Part shown: positions 33,873 to 41,348 of the stretch, piece after piece
Layout of the letters: every line of letters starts with the position of its first letter
Position numbering within the stretch: the stretch's first letter is position 1
From: Agathobaculum sp. NTUH-O15-33
GTDB lineage: Bacteria > Bacillota > Clostridia > Oscillospirales > Butyricicoccaceae
Direction: 5' to 3'
Length of the DNA: 64,000 nucleotides
Assembly: GCF_033193315.1 (NCBI RefSeq)
Contig: NZ_CP136187.1
Location: forward strand, 3,479,501-3,543,500
Made by a program: the position numbers and the translations under genes
The notes under the pieces: generated by a model
What the model was told of the DNA's origin: nothing
The model's database searches: none
What the model saw: the letters and a program-made list of their open reading frames with translations, nothing else

Positions 33873-34493
33873 TCATTCGGTTTTCCTGATCGCGGCGCTT
33901 TTTAAGCCGTTTTCTTTCGCCTGCTTGCGCCAACCATAATGGGCGGCCAGCTTATATAAAAAGCGTGGAAGATTCGGCTCTACAAACAGATCATTTTGGG
34001 CGCTTCCGGCTTCTATCGTCTTGACAAGCCGATCGATCGCCTTGCCCAAATTAACGAGCGGCCCATGTCCCATTGGCGCCATCTGCACCATTTCCCCCGC
34101 GCCGATTCCCACCGCGCAGCCCCTTTGAAAGCCGCACTGATCGCACCAATTCCAAAGGATATCGATCGCTATGCTGTTTTGCGCGGCGTCATAAAACCCA
34201 TTGTTGACCAGCGTGTAGACTCTGATCTTTTCCCGTCCCGTTATGCTTGCCTGTTGGACGGCGCTTAACGCTTGCAGCAGGTTGGAAGGCACGCCATCCA
34301 CATAGAGCGGGCATGCGATCACAAAAACATCGCTGCCGGATAGGTCAGCCGCCAAGGCAGCCAGATTGGTGCCGGTCGACTGATACATCGTTATCTCGTT
34401 TTCCGCCGCCAGTTTATCTTTTAGGATATCCAGCAAATATAGAGACGTACTTCGCTTTGGGCGCGGGCTGCCGCTTAACATTACAATTTTCAT
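33873..34493 (-). CDS. Flavodoxin-like NAD(P)H-dependent oxidoreductase
   Basis: A 206-residue flavodoxin-fold protein that begins with the FMN-phosphate loop VMLSGSPRPKRSTSLYLLDIL. It then has DVFVIACPLYVDGVPSNLLQAL, typical of NADPH-dependent FMN reductase/NAD(P)H dehydrogenase relatives. The C-terminus is basic. Its start overlaps the preceding flavodoxin gene by 4 bp (ATGA), so the two proteins are probably made together and may cooperate. A quinone- or drug-reducing role is inferred from the MarR regulator in the operon. Confidence 0.85.
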   Translation of the reverse strand: MKIVMLSGSPRPKRSTSLYLLDILKDKLAAENEITMYQSTGTNLAALAADLSGSDVFVIACPLYVDGVPSNLLQALSAVQQASITGREKIRVYTLVNNGFYDAAQNSIAIDILWNWCDQCGFQRGCAVGIGAGEMVQMAPMGHGPLVNLGKAIDRLVKTIEAGSAQNDLFVEPNLPRFLYKLAAHYGWRKQAKENGLKSAAIRKTE

Positions 34494-34993
34494 TGAGTTG
34501 CCACCCCGATTTCTTCCGCCGTTTCATAAAACAGTACCGAACAGCCTGCCGCGCCCAAATTGATCGCGTTGGCGTTGACCAATCTTTTTGCGATGCTCCG
34601 CTCGTTATCGCCGCACGTTCCATAAAAGTGTACGTTTAGCTGAAAGGGATTTTGGTGCCGCATTTGATGGTGCATCTGTCCATCGATATACCGGAAATAC
34701 GGCAGCAAATAACCGATCGAACGGTCTAAAACAGCCTTTACATTGGCCGAATAGCCGCCATATAAAATGGGACTGACGATCATGACCTCGCTGCATTGCG
34801 CAAAGTAGGAAGGGAGCACCGAAGCCCGATCCTTTATTACACACCGGCCGGGCGTTTTAATCCAGCACCCAAAACAACCGATACAGTGCGCGACCGGCGG
34901 GTTGGCGGAAAAGAGCAGGTCCATCCCCTGTCGCCGGTCAAAAGTCGCCTCCAAACGCGGCTCCACATCATAAATCAGTAATCGTTTTGCCAT
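34490..34993 (-). CDS. Flavodoxin-family protein with Cys-rich motif
   Basis: A 167-residue protein related to iron-sulfur flavoproteins and multimeric flavodoxins. The segment HCIGCFGCWIKTPGRC (about 36-51) resembles the compact Cys motif that binds a 4Fe-4S cluster or forms redox disulfides in this group. The flavin-binding MIVSPILYGGYSANVKAVLD follows. It is 16 bp after marR and overlaps the next flavodoxin-like gene by 4 bp. The substrate is unknown; redox defence or xenobiotic reduction is inferred. Confidence 0.83.
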   Translation of the reverse strand: MAKRLLIYDVEPRLEATFDRRQGMDLLFSANPPVAHCIGCFGCWIKTPGRCVIKDRASVLPSYFAQCSEVMIVSPILYGGYSANVKAVLDRSIGYLLPYFRYIDGQMHHQMRHQNPFQLNVHFYGTCGDNERSIAKRLVNANAINLGAAGCSVLFYETAEEIGVATQ

Positions 34994-35009
34994 ATGGTCT
35001 CACCGCCCT

Positions 35010-35465
35010 TTACTCTTCCCGCAAGCCTTCATCGATGACCTTCTCGAAGGCTTCAAAATATTCCGCCATGCTTTCCAAAAGCGGCTCCGGCATTTCTCTG
35101 AGCAGGTTCAAGGCTTTGTCGCCCGCCTGCCGATGGTAGGCCGCGTGTGCTTCGTGATTCTTTTTTCCCGCCGCGGTGAGGTTCAGCACCACCTCGGTAT
35201 CCGAATCCGGCGATACCCGTTTTTCCACCGCGCCTTTATCAACCAGCTTATAGATCATTTGCGAAGCCGCGCCCTTCGTGACGCCCATAACCTCCGCAAG
35301 CGCGGTAATGTTGATATTCGTATGATCGCCAACGGCGGCGATCGTATGGATTTCCGCCTTGGATAGCGGCACCTCGGTACCGTAGGTGCGCTTTTTGTCC
35401 TCCCAACGGGTATATTTATGGACAACGCGCTCCATCAGCGCGGTCAGCTCAGAAAAGTCCCTCAT
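35010..35465 (-). CDS. MarR-family transcriptional regulator
   Basis: A 151-residue winged-helix protein of the MarR family. The recognition segment is NINITALAEVMGVTKGAASQMIYKLV and the wing follows at ESPDSDTEVVLNLT-like sequence. ATG 35465 is chosen because GGAGG lies 8 bp upstream; the in-frame ATG eight codons earlier lacks a ribosome site. It leads an operon with two flavodoxin-like genes. The perfect palindrome over its promoter (35496-35512) is the expected autoregulatory site, so exposure to a redox-active compound or phenolic would derepress the operon. Confidence 0.9.
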   Translation of the reverse strand: MRDFSELTALMERVVHKYTRWEDKKRTYGTEVPLSKAEIHTIAAVGDHTNINITALAEVMGVTKGAASQMIYKLVDKGAVEKRVSPDSDTEVVLNLTAAGKKNHEAHAAYHRQAGDKALNLLREMPEPLLESMAEYFEAFEKVIDEGLREE

Positions 35466-35495
35466 GCTATCATCCTCCAATTTTAGCATCTATAC

Positions 35496-35542
35496 AGTTT
35501 AGTTTCTAAACTCATAATAGGCGCTTTCTTCCCATTTGTCAA
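35496..35542 (-). promoter_or_regulatory. Promoter and operator of the marR-flavodoxin operon
   Basis: On the minus strand TTGACA (35537-35542) and TATTAT (35514-35519) are 17 bp apart. Immediately downstream is the palindrome AGTTTAGTTTCTAAACT (35496-35512), with two 7-bp arms and a 3-bp centre, placed at the start point where MarR repressors bind. Confidence 0.8.
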
Positions 35543-35552
35543 TAGGGTACGC

Positions 35553-35584
35553 AAAAAGGGCGGCACAGTTTTCCTGTGCCGCCC
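35553..35584 (-). terminator. Terminator of the GH25 lysozyme gene
   Basis: GGGCGGCACAG (35558-35568) pairs with CTGTGCCGCCC (35574-35584). Read on the minus strand it is followed by TTTTT. Confidence 0.88.
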
Positions 35585-35598
35585 GGGGCGCGCTTCCG

Positions 35599-36411
35599 TT
35601 ATTTATCCAATAGGCCCAGACGATCGAGCACGACCGCAAGCTGTTCGCGCGTGGCGCAAGAGCGCGGCGCGGTGCCGTCCATAATGCCCTGTTTCTTCGC
35701 GTCGGCCCAAGCTTCTACCGCGTAGCGGCTGGGCGCCTTCTCCTCCTGCGCCGCCAGATAGCCGTTCAGCGCCGTATCGAACATCCGATTAAACTCTTCT
35801 TGTGTCATTTCGGGCTCCTTTCGGTAGTTTTTATAACACAGATCAAGGTCTACGTTGGTCGGAATGCCGGGCACGCGCCCGGTCGAGGCATACTGCCACA
35901 TTTCATAGCGGCCCGTATAGGTAGGCTTTGCGCTCCACTGCGCCAGCCACACGTCGCAGGGCGGCAGTTGCTCCACATCGATGTAATGCGTCAGCCAATC
36001 CTCGTTGGCGTAAACGCCGCAGGGCCTCCCATTGGCACGAATGACCTCTAAAAATGCCGCGCAAAGGCCAGTGATGTTTTGTCTGGAAAACACGAACCCA
36101 TGCCGCGCCTTGTACCCGTCCGCGTCCTCCATATCGAGCCAAATGGGCATGGTGGGCCGTCTGGTGCCCAAAACGGAAAGCACATGGTTCGCTTCCGCGC
36201 GGGCGTCCGCGTCGTTCAGCGCATAGCTGTAATGGTAGACCCCGCGCAGCAGCCCGGCTTCTCCCGCCTGCTCATAGTTATAGGCAAAGCGTTCGTCCAC
36301 ACTGTACAGGCCATAGCTTGACCGAATCACAGCGAATTGCTGCCCATGCTGCGCTACCTGCGGCCAATCGATCGCGCCGTCGTGCTCGCTGACGTCGATC
36401 CCTCTCAGCAT
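35599..36411 (-). CDS. GH25-family lysozyme with C-terminal SLH-like segment
   Basis: A 270-residue muramidase. The GH25 barrel occupies about 1-200, starting LRGIDVSEHDGAIDW (catalytic Asp region), with WLDMEDADGY supplying the Asp-x-Glu catalytic pair and CDVWLAQW near the end. Residues about 225-270 (AVEAWADAKKQGIMDGT; TREQLAVVLDRLGLL) look like one S-layer-homology repeat, which may bind the cell wall. No signal peptide is visible, as in phage-type and some autolysin GH25 proteins. It is monocistronic. It probably cuts peptidoglycan; no holin gene or phage context is present. Confidence 0.9.
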   Translation of the reverse strand: MLRGIDVSEHDGAIDWPQVAQHGQQFAVIRSSYGLYSVDERFAYNYEQAGEAGLLRGVYHYSYALNDADARAEANHVLSVLGTRRPTMPIWLDMEDADGYKARHGFVFSRQNITGLCAAFLEVIRANGRPCGVYANEDWLTHYIDVEQLPPCDVWLAQWSAKPTYTGRYEMWQYASTGRVPGIPTNVDLDLCYKNYRKEPEMTQEEFNRMFDTALNGYLAAQEEKAPSRYAVEAWADAKKQGIMDGTAPRSCATREQLAVVLDRLGLLDK

Positions 36412-36473
36412 CCGCCATTCCTCCTTTCATCGGATAGAATTTCTGGTTCTACCCTATGCGGGGAACGGCGCCC

Positions 36474-37319
36474 TTATGCCGCCGGCAGCGTCACGCCGTG
36501 AGATTCCGCAGGATCTCCTGATAGCGCCTTGTGGCAAGCTCGCTCGTCCCGCCTTTTTTTGCAAAAGCGCAGCGCCCCGAGCTTGGGAACGACCCTTTCA
36601 ACCGGCACCTCCCCATGGACCGTTTTGGATCGAAGTGCTTCAAAGGCCTCTAAAAAGCGCGGGTCGGCCTTGGCCCGGTCATAGAACGATAGCACATACA
36701 CATAGTAAAACAGGCCGTAGCCGCGAAAGGGATATTCGATCTGCATGAACCGGGAACCAATGCCATAGTGGCAAGGGCTGATTGGCTTACGAATGACCCA
36801 GTGTTCCAAAAGAAATTCCACCGCCCGGTCGAGGCGTTGTTCCTTGTTGAGAACACGCGCATAGCGAAACAAATCCAAGACTTCCAAGGTCGTATAGGGG
36901 GTGGAGTATGCGGTCTCCTCGCCCCTGCCAAAGCTATATTTATTGCACTTCCAGCCGCCATCCTGCTGTTGCGTTACAAGGAAATAGTCAAACGACTTTT
37001 TCACCCGTTCGTCGTCCGCATAGCCCATGCGGCACAAAACATTTACCGCCAAAGCGGTATGACATGGATATATCCCGCCGGTGGGCGAAACTTTTATTCT
37101 TCCATCCTCTCTCCAGCCGTCAAAAATGAGCGCGGCGACGTGTTTCATCACCTCATCCTCCGGCGGCACCCCGAGTTCCAATAGATATAACGCGCTTTCC
37201 AAGGTCGTAAAGGGCGCGCCTTTCAGCAATTTGTGATCGGGCGTCGTCCAATAGTCCGCGCCATTATCATACCGGTGCGATAAAATTGCCTCCACATCGG
37301 CCATATATTGTTGTTCCAT
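36474..37319 (-). CDS. Prenyltransferase/squalene-oxidase-repeat-like alpha/alpha toroid protein, probable C-terminal frameshift
   Basis: A protein of about 275-281 residues with repeated helical segments (FTTLESALYLLELG; CHTALAVNVLCRMGY; YSTPYTTLEVLDLFRYA) and QQDGGWKC, typical of the terpene-cyclase/prenyltransferase alpha/alpha barrel. Such stand-alone domains occur in Firmicutes with no known reaction. A run of seven T at 36554-36560 (A on the coding strand) lies near the end. In the frame as given the last 28 residues look non-native, whereas one base fewer yields KKGGTSELATRRYQEILRNL and a stop at 36491. That alternative fits the helical fold better, so an indel or slippage is suspected. 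It is a short single gene with GAGGTGA upstream of ATG 37319. Confidence 0.75.
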   Translation of the reverse strand: MEQQYMADVEAILSHRYDNGADYWTTPDHKLLKGAPFTTLESALYLLELGVPPEDEVMKHVAALIFDGWREDGRIKVSPTGGIYPCHTALAVNVLCRMGYADDERVKKSFDYFLVTQQQDGGWKCNKYSFGRGEETAYSTPYTTLEVLDLFRYARVLNKEQRLDRAVEFLLEHWVIRKPISPCHYGIGSRFMQIEYPFRGYGLFYYVYVLSFYDRAKADPRFLEAFEALRSKTVHGEVPVERVVPKLGALRFCKKRRDERACHKALSGDPAESHGVTLPAA

Positions 37320-37407
37320 ATCGACGGGTCACCTCACTCCTGATTTTCATGCTAACAGTATACCACCGATCCGAGGGGCGCACAATTTTGGGTACAAAGA
37401 GATCGGT

Positions 37408-37758
37408 TTACGCTAGCAAATCATTTTTCAGTACTTCCATACATTCCAACGCACTGCGAATCATAGCGGTCACCACCTCTATTTGATAGGGCGGCGCGGT
37501 TTTCCATAGGTCAGAAAGTACATTAAAACCGCTCAGTTCATTATCGTTCAAGCAATCTTCCAGCAAATAGGTTGGCGATACCGCAAGCTCCCTGCATAGG
37601 CTAACGAAAACCGTCAGACTGGGAATCTTACGGCCTGCCTCAATTTGCCGAAAATAGGTCGCGTTGATATGACACAACTCGGATAAATGTTCTCCTGTCA
37701 ATCCCTTGGCTTTACGCGCCGCCTTGATTCGCTTTCCCATACCGCTTTGTTCTGCCAC
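37408..37758 (-). CDS. XRE-family helix-turn-helix regulator
   Basis: A 116-residue protein whose first 65 residues form a lambda-repressor-like DNA-binding domain (RKAKGLTGEHLSELCHINAT; IEAGRKIPSLTVFVSLCREL). The remaining 50 are a helical tail, perhaps for dimerisation. The likely start is GTG at 37758, eight bases after GGAGG; a TTG at 37764 is too close to it. It stands alone, facing a repeat-rich intergenic region. Its targets are unknown. Confidence 0.82.
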   Translation of the reverse strand: MAEQSGMGKRIKAARKAKGLTGEHLSELCHINATYFRQIEAGRKIPSLTVFVSLCRELAVSPTYLLEDCLNDNELSGFNVLSDLWKTAPPYQIEVVTAMIRSALECMEVLKNDLLA

Positions 37759-37860
37759 TTTCAATTCCTCCGTCCATCATAACCTTTCTGTGTAGGTAAC
37801 GCTATCATAACATTAAATCTTTAGGGGTGGAATTGCCGTTAATAGTAATTTTACTACCAC

Positions 37861-38034
37861 AGGTAGCTCGCACCGCTCGCAATTTCATACGCGGCAGTAG
37901 CCGCGACGGCGGCGTGAGTCACGCCGCCCTACATGCTTGGTCGATGCATCCCTTTTGTAGGGCCGGGTGACCTCACCCGGCCGCCCGCGGCTACCGCCGC
38001 GCATATAATTGTGAGCGCCAGCGAACCTCCTATT
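37861..38034. repeat. Dispersed palindromic element, family 2, full copy
   Basis: The left arm (about 37861-37932) and right arm (about 37958-38032) are imperfect inverted repeats: a variable GC palindrome (GGCGGCGTGAGTCACGCCGCC on the left, GGCCGGGTGACCTCACCCGGCC on the right) flanked by GGCAGTAGCCGCG and CGCGGCTACCGCC. The 48-base right end recurs with one change at 38558-38605, and a third copy is at 47764-47911. It is non-coding. Confidence 0.78.
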
Positions 38035-38060
38035 GAGGCGAAGGCCTCACTCATCGGAAA

Positions 38061-38100
38061 CGCGCGTTCGCGCGGGATTCTTCGCTCTGCTCAGAATGAC
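38061..38100. repeat. Fragment of the MITE-like element seen at 16711-16876
   Basis: CGCGCGTTCGCGCGGGATTC followed by TTC, six differing bases and TCAGAATGAC matches 16803-16841. Only the inner right arm is present, so this is a remnant, lying beside other repeats. Confidence 0.65.
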
Positions 38101-38256
38101 GGGGATGTGGAAAATGGGCGCGCCAATCAGGCCGGTCCGGCCGTGCGAAGGCTCCCTTCCACGGAATCCCTAGGCACCCGGTACGGCTCTCCCCAACTTG
38201 TTAATGATAACAAAAGGGCGGCACGCTCTTCCCCTGACAGGAGCAGCGAAAAGGAT

Positions 38257-38510
38257 GGATGTCAAGAGGGAAACGCATGAGAAAAACAAGGGATTCACCG
38301 AGCTAGTAGGGCGCGACGCCCTCGGCGCGCCGTCTCGAAGGGACGTAACACTTCCTAAGAAACCATGTCTCTTCGTTCGGCCGTACCAGCCTGTTTGATG
38401 CTCTCACTTATCCCGGCTCTTCGCTCTCGGCGCGCCGAGGGCGTCGCGCCCTACATTTTCTGTGCTTGCGTTACCTTTTTCTCTTGCCTGACCTTATCAT
38501 AATGACATTG
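38257..38510 (-). repeat. MITE-like element, copy B (254 bp, inverted relative to copy A)
   Basis: Read on the minus strand it begins CAATGTCAT (38502-38510) and follows copy A at 25923-26226 with few differences, including AGGGCGCGACGCCCTCGG and GATAAGTGAGAGCATCAAAC. It lacks about 55 bases found in copy A. The left terminal repeat is degraded (GGATGTCA at 38257-38264). It is non-coding. Confidence 0.85.
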
Positions 38511-38557
38511 TGGTTGTCCCTTCCTTCTTGCCCCCGCGGCGGGCGCCGCACCGCCCT

Positions 38558-38605
38558 CGCGGCTACTGCCGCGCATATAATTGTGAGCGCCAGCGAACCT
38601 CCTAT
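38558..38605. repeat. Dispersed palindromic element, family 2, right-end copy
   Basis: These 48 bases equal 37987-38034 except for one substitution, in direct orientation 571 bp apart. The left arm is missing or replaced by copy B of the other element. Confidence 0.75.
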
Positions 38606-38611
38606 AACCGC

Positions 38612-38647
38612 AAAGCAGCCCCGAAGCGTATGCTCCGGGGCTGCTTT
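38612..38647. terminator. Terminator downstream of mglC
   Basis: AAAGCAGCCCCG (38612-38623) pairs with CGGGGCTGCTTT (38636-38647), 9 bp from the mglC stop. The longer T-run is on the plus side; on the minus strand three T follow. It probably works in both directions. Confidence 0.75.
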
Positions 38648-38655
38648 TTTAAGCC

Positions 38656-39735
38656 TTACTTGCGGACTAAATATTTGCGCATATCGATCGCGCAGGCGAT
38701 CAGGATAATAAGACCCTTGATGATATACTGCAAGTTTGCGCTGACCGAAAGGAAGGTCAGGCCGACGAAGATGATGCGAAGCAGCAGCACGCCAACGATG
38801 ATACCGCTGATCGAGCCAATGCCGCCGACGAACGATACGCCGCCGATAACACAGGCCGCGATCGCGTCCAGCTCGTAGTTCAGGCCGGTGGACGGGCTGT
38901 TGGAACCGATACGGGCGGCTTCGATAAAGCCGGTGATCGAGTACATGACGCCCGCGAGGATGAAGACCATCATCGTATTCTTGGCTACGTTAACGCCGGA
39001 AACATTGGCCGCTTCCGGGTTGGAGCCGCAGGCAAACATGTTCTTGCCAAAGCGGGTCTTGTTCCAGATGAACCACATGATAATGGCAATAGCGAGCGCG
39101 TACCAAACAAAGTTCGGAATCGGCGTTTTGCCAATGGAAAGGAACGAACCGTTTACCACCTTCTTGTACGGTTCGGACAGGCCGGAGATCGGCGCGCCGG
39201 AGTTGCCGTTCAGATTGGTGAACAGAAGCAGGAAGCCGTAAACGATCAGCTGCGTGGCCAGCGTAACGATAAAGGGATGCAGGCCGAACTTTGCAACCGA
39301 GAAACCGTTGACAAAGCCGACGATTGCGCCGACGACCATGACGATCAGCAGCGTGCAGATGATCATAACAGCCGGGTGGAACTGCGGCAGATCCGGGAAC
39401 ATTCTATTCGGATAGTTTGCGGCCTGTAACAGCGCCGCCGAGATACAGGCCGTCAGGCCGACGACACGGCCCGCGGACAGATCGGTACCGGTCAGCACGA
39501 TGGTGCCCGCGATACCCATTGCGATCGGCAGGTTGGCCGCCGTCAGCGACAGCATGTTGACGATGGACGGAATACCGAAAAAGCGGTTGTTATAAATACC
39601 GATGCCGATCGCGGCGACGATCAGGAAGATGTACAGCGAATTGCTGATGAACCATTCCTTCCAAAAGTTGCGTTTATCCGCGGCGCTGAGCGCCTTGAAA
39701 TCTTCATATTTTCCTTTGATATTGAGTTTGCCCAT
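38656..39735 (-). CDS. mglC: Galactose/methyl galactoside ABC transporter permease
   Basis: A 359-residue membrane protein of the RbsC/MglC family with about ten hydrophobic segments. VLTGTDLSAGRVVGL, GFSVAKFGLHPFIVTLATQ and IGGVSFVGGIGSISG are the family landmarks. The charged N-terminal extension (KLNIKGKYEDFKALSAADKR) is typical of Firmicutes MglC. The start at 39735 has GGGGGAGG upstream, 14 bp after mglA; the longer in-frame reading overlaps mglA. It forms the channel for galactose/glucose uptake with MglA and MglB. Confidence 0.93.
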   Translation of the reverse strand: MGKLNIKGKYEDFKALSAADKRNFWKEWFISNSLYIFLIVAAIGIGIYNNRFFGIPSIVNMLSLTAANLPIAMGIAGTIVLTGTDLSAGRVVGLTACISAALLQAANYPNRMFPDLPQFHPAVMIICTLLIVMVVGAIVGFVNGFSVAKFGLHPFIVTLATQLIVYGFLLLFTNLNGNSGAPISGLSEPYKKVVNGSFLSIGKTPIPNFVWYALAIAIIMWFIWNKTRFGKNMFACGSNPEAANVSGVNVAKNTMMVFILAGVMYSITGFIEAARIGSNSPSTGLNYELDAIAACVIGGVSFVGGIGSISGIIVGVLLLRIIFVGLTFLSVSANLQYIIKGLIILIACAIDMRKYLVRK

Positions 39736-39749
39736 GGTTTTTCCTCCCC

Positions 39750-41246
39750 CTAAGCGTACTTGGCCGCGAGCGTCATGATTTCCTCCTGCGAGGTGTTCTT
39801 CGCATCCACCTCGCCCGCGAGCCGTCCGCCCGACATGACGAGGATGCGGTCGCACACACCAAGCAGCTCGGGCATTTCACTCGATACCATGATGACCGCC
39901 TTGCCGCGGCCAGCCAGATCGATGATCAGCTGATAAATCTCGTATTTTGCGCCCACGTCGATACCTCGGGTCGGCTCGTCAAGCAGCAGAACCTCGGGAT
40001 CGGTCAGCAGCCAACGGCCAAGGATTACCTTTTGCTGGTTGCCGCCGGAAAGCGAGCGGATTTTGGTCTCTTGCGTCGGGGTCTTGATGCGCATGGCCTT
40101 AATCGACCAATCGGTGTCCTTACGCATGGCGCCGTTGCTCAGCATCGGCCCCTTCATGTACTTTTTCAGGCTCGAAATAACGGTGTTGTCGCGAATGTTC
40201 AAAATACCGAAAATACCGGTGGCGCGGCGCTCCTCCGTCAACAGGGCAAAACCGTTCTTGATCGATTCGGTGGCGCGGCGGTTATGTACCTGCTTGCCAT
40301 CCAAGCGTATCGTGCCGCCCTTGCGGGTCGCAACGCCGAATATGTTTTCCAGAACCTCGGTCCGGCCCGAGCCGTCCAGACCCGCGATGCCGAGGATTTC
40401 GCCCTTTTTAAGCTGGAAGGAAACATCCTTCACGTGGGAATACATGGCGGTCAGCCCTTCGACCTCCAGCGCGACCTCGCCGGGCTCGTTGGTCTTGGGC
40501 GGGAAACGGTTGGTCAGCTCGCGGCCGACCATCAGTTTGATGATCTTATCCATCGTCAGCTCGCTCGCGGGCTCGGTGGCGATCCACTGCCCGTCGCGCA
40601 TGATGGTGACCTCGTCCGAAATGCGGAGGATTTCCTCCATTTTATGAGAAATGTAAATGATTCCGCAGCCCTGATCGCGCAGCATATTGATGATGCGGAA
40701 CAGGTGCTCGACCTCTACCTCGGTTAGCGAGGAAGTCGGCTCGTCAAACACGATGATCTTGGCGTCGTACGAGACCGCCTTGGCGATCTCCACCATCTGG
40801 CGCTGGGAAACCGGCATTTTGCTCATCACCGTGTGCGGATTGACCTTAACGCCCAGCTTTTCAAACAGGGCGACAGAGTCCTTATACATCTTCTTTTCAT
40901 CGATACAGTTGCCAAATTTGAGCGGGATACGGCCCAGCCACATGTTTTCCATGACCGTGCGCTTAAGCGCCTGATTCAGTTCCTGATGCACCATGGCAAC
41001 GCCGTTTTCCAGCGCTTCCTTGGAGGTTTTGAAGTTGACCTCTTTCCCCTCCAGCTCGATGGTGCCGCTATTCTTTTCATAAATGCCGAACAGGCATTTC
41101 ATCAGTGTGGATTTTCCCGCGCCGTTCTCGCCCATCAGCGCGTGCACGGTGCCGCGCTTCACGGTGAGCGATACGCCGTCCAGCGCTTTGACGCCGGGAA
41201 ATTGCTTGCAGATTTTCGTCATCTGCAGCAAAACGTCGTTAGCCAT
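39750..41246 (-). CDS. mglA: Galactose/methyl galactoside ABC transporter ATP-binding protein
   Basis: A 498-residue tandem ATPase. Domain 1 has [19 protein letters not shown] and [11 protein letters not shown]. Domain 2 has a degenerate Walker A (GLDGSGRTE), LSGGNQQKV and [15 protein letters not shown]. It powers MglC. It is placed between mglB (102-bp gap with a stem-loop) and mglC (14-bp gap) in the usual BAC order. The neighbouring MglB, which retains the calcium loop, supports galactose/glucose specificity. Confidence 0.94.
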   Translation of the reverse strand: MANDVLLQMTKICKQFPGVKALDGVSLTVKRGTVHALMGENGAGKSTLMKCLFGIYEKNSGTIELEGKEVNFKTSKEALENGVAMVHQELNQALKRTVMENMWLGRIPLKFGNCIDEKKMYKDSVALFEKLGVKVNPHTVMSKMPVSQRQMVEIAKAVSYDAKIIVFDEPTSSLTEVEVEHLFRIINMLRDQGCGIIYISHKMEEILRISDEVTIMRDGQWIATEPASELTMDKIIKLMVGRELTNRFPPKTNEPGEVALEVEGLTAMYSHVKDVSFQLKKGEILGIAGLDGSGRTEVLENIFGVATRKGGTIRLDGKQVHNRRATESIKNGFALLTEERRATGIFGILNIRDNTVISSLKKYMKGPMLSNGAMRKDTDWSIKAMRIKTPTQETKIRSLSGGNQQKVILGRWLLTDPEVLLLDEPTRGIDVGAKYEIYQLIIDLAGRGKAVIMVSSEMPELLGVCDRILVMSGGRLAGEVDAKNTSQEEIMTLAAKYA

Positions 41247-41273
41247 ACTTTTGCTCCTCCCCTATTTTCGGAT

Positions 41274-41313
41274 AAAAACGGCCGCCGCCGCGTGCGCGGT
41301 AGCGGCCGTTTTT
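41274..41313 (-). promoter_or_regulatory. Stem-loop between mglB and mglA (partial terminator)
   Basis: AAAAACGGCCGC (41274-41285) and GCGGCCGTTTTT (41302-41313) form a strong stem, with T-rich sequence on either strand. Located after the binding-protein gene, it probably lets only part of the transcription continue into mglAC, giving excess MglB. Confidence 0.75.
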
Positions 41314-41348
41314 GTCATTGCTTCAAATGCGTCCGGGTGGAAGACGGC

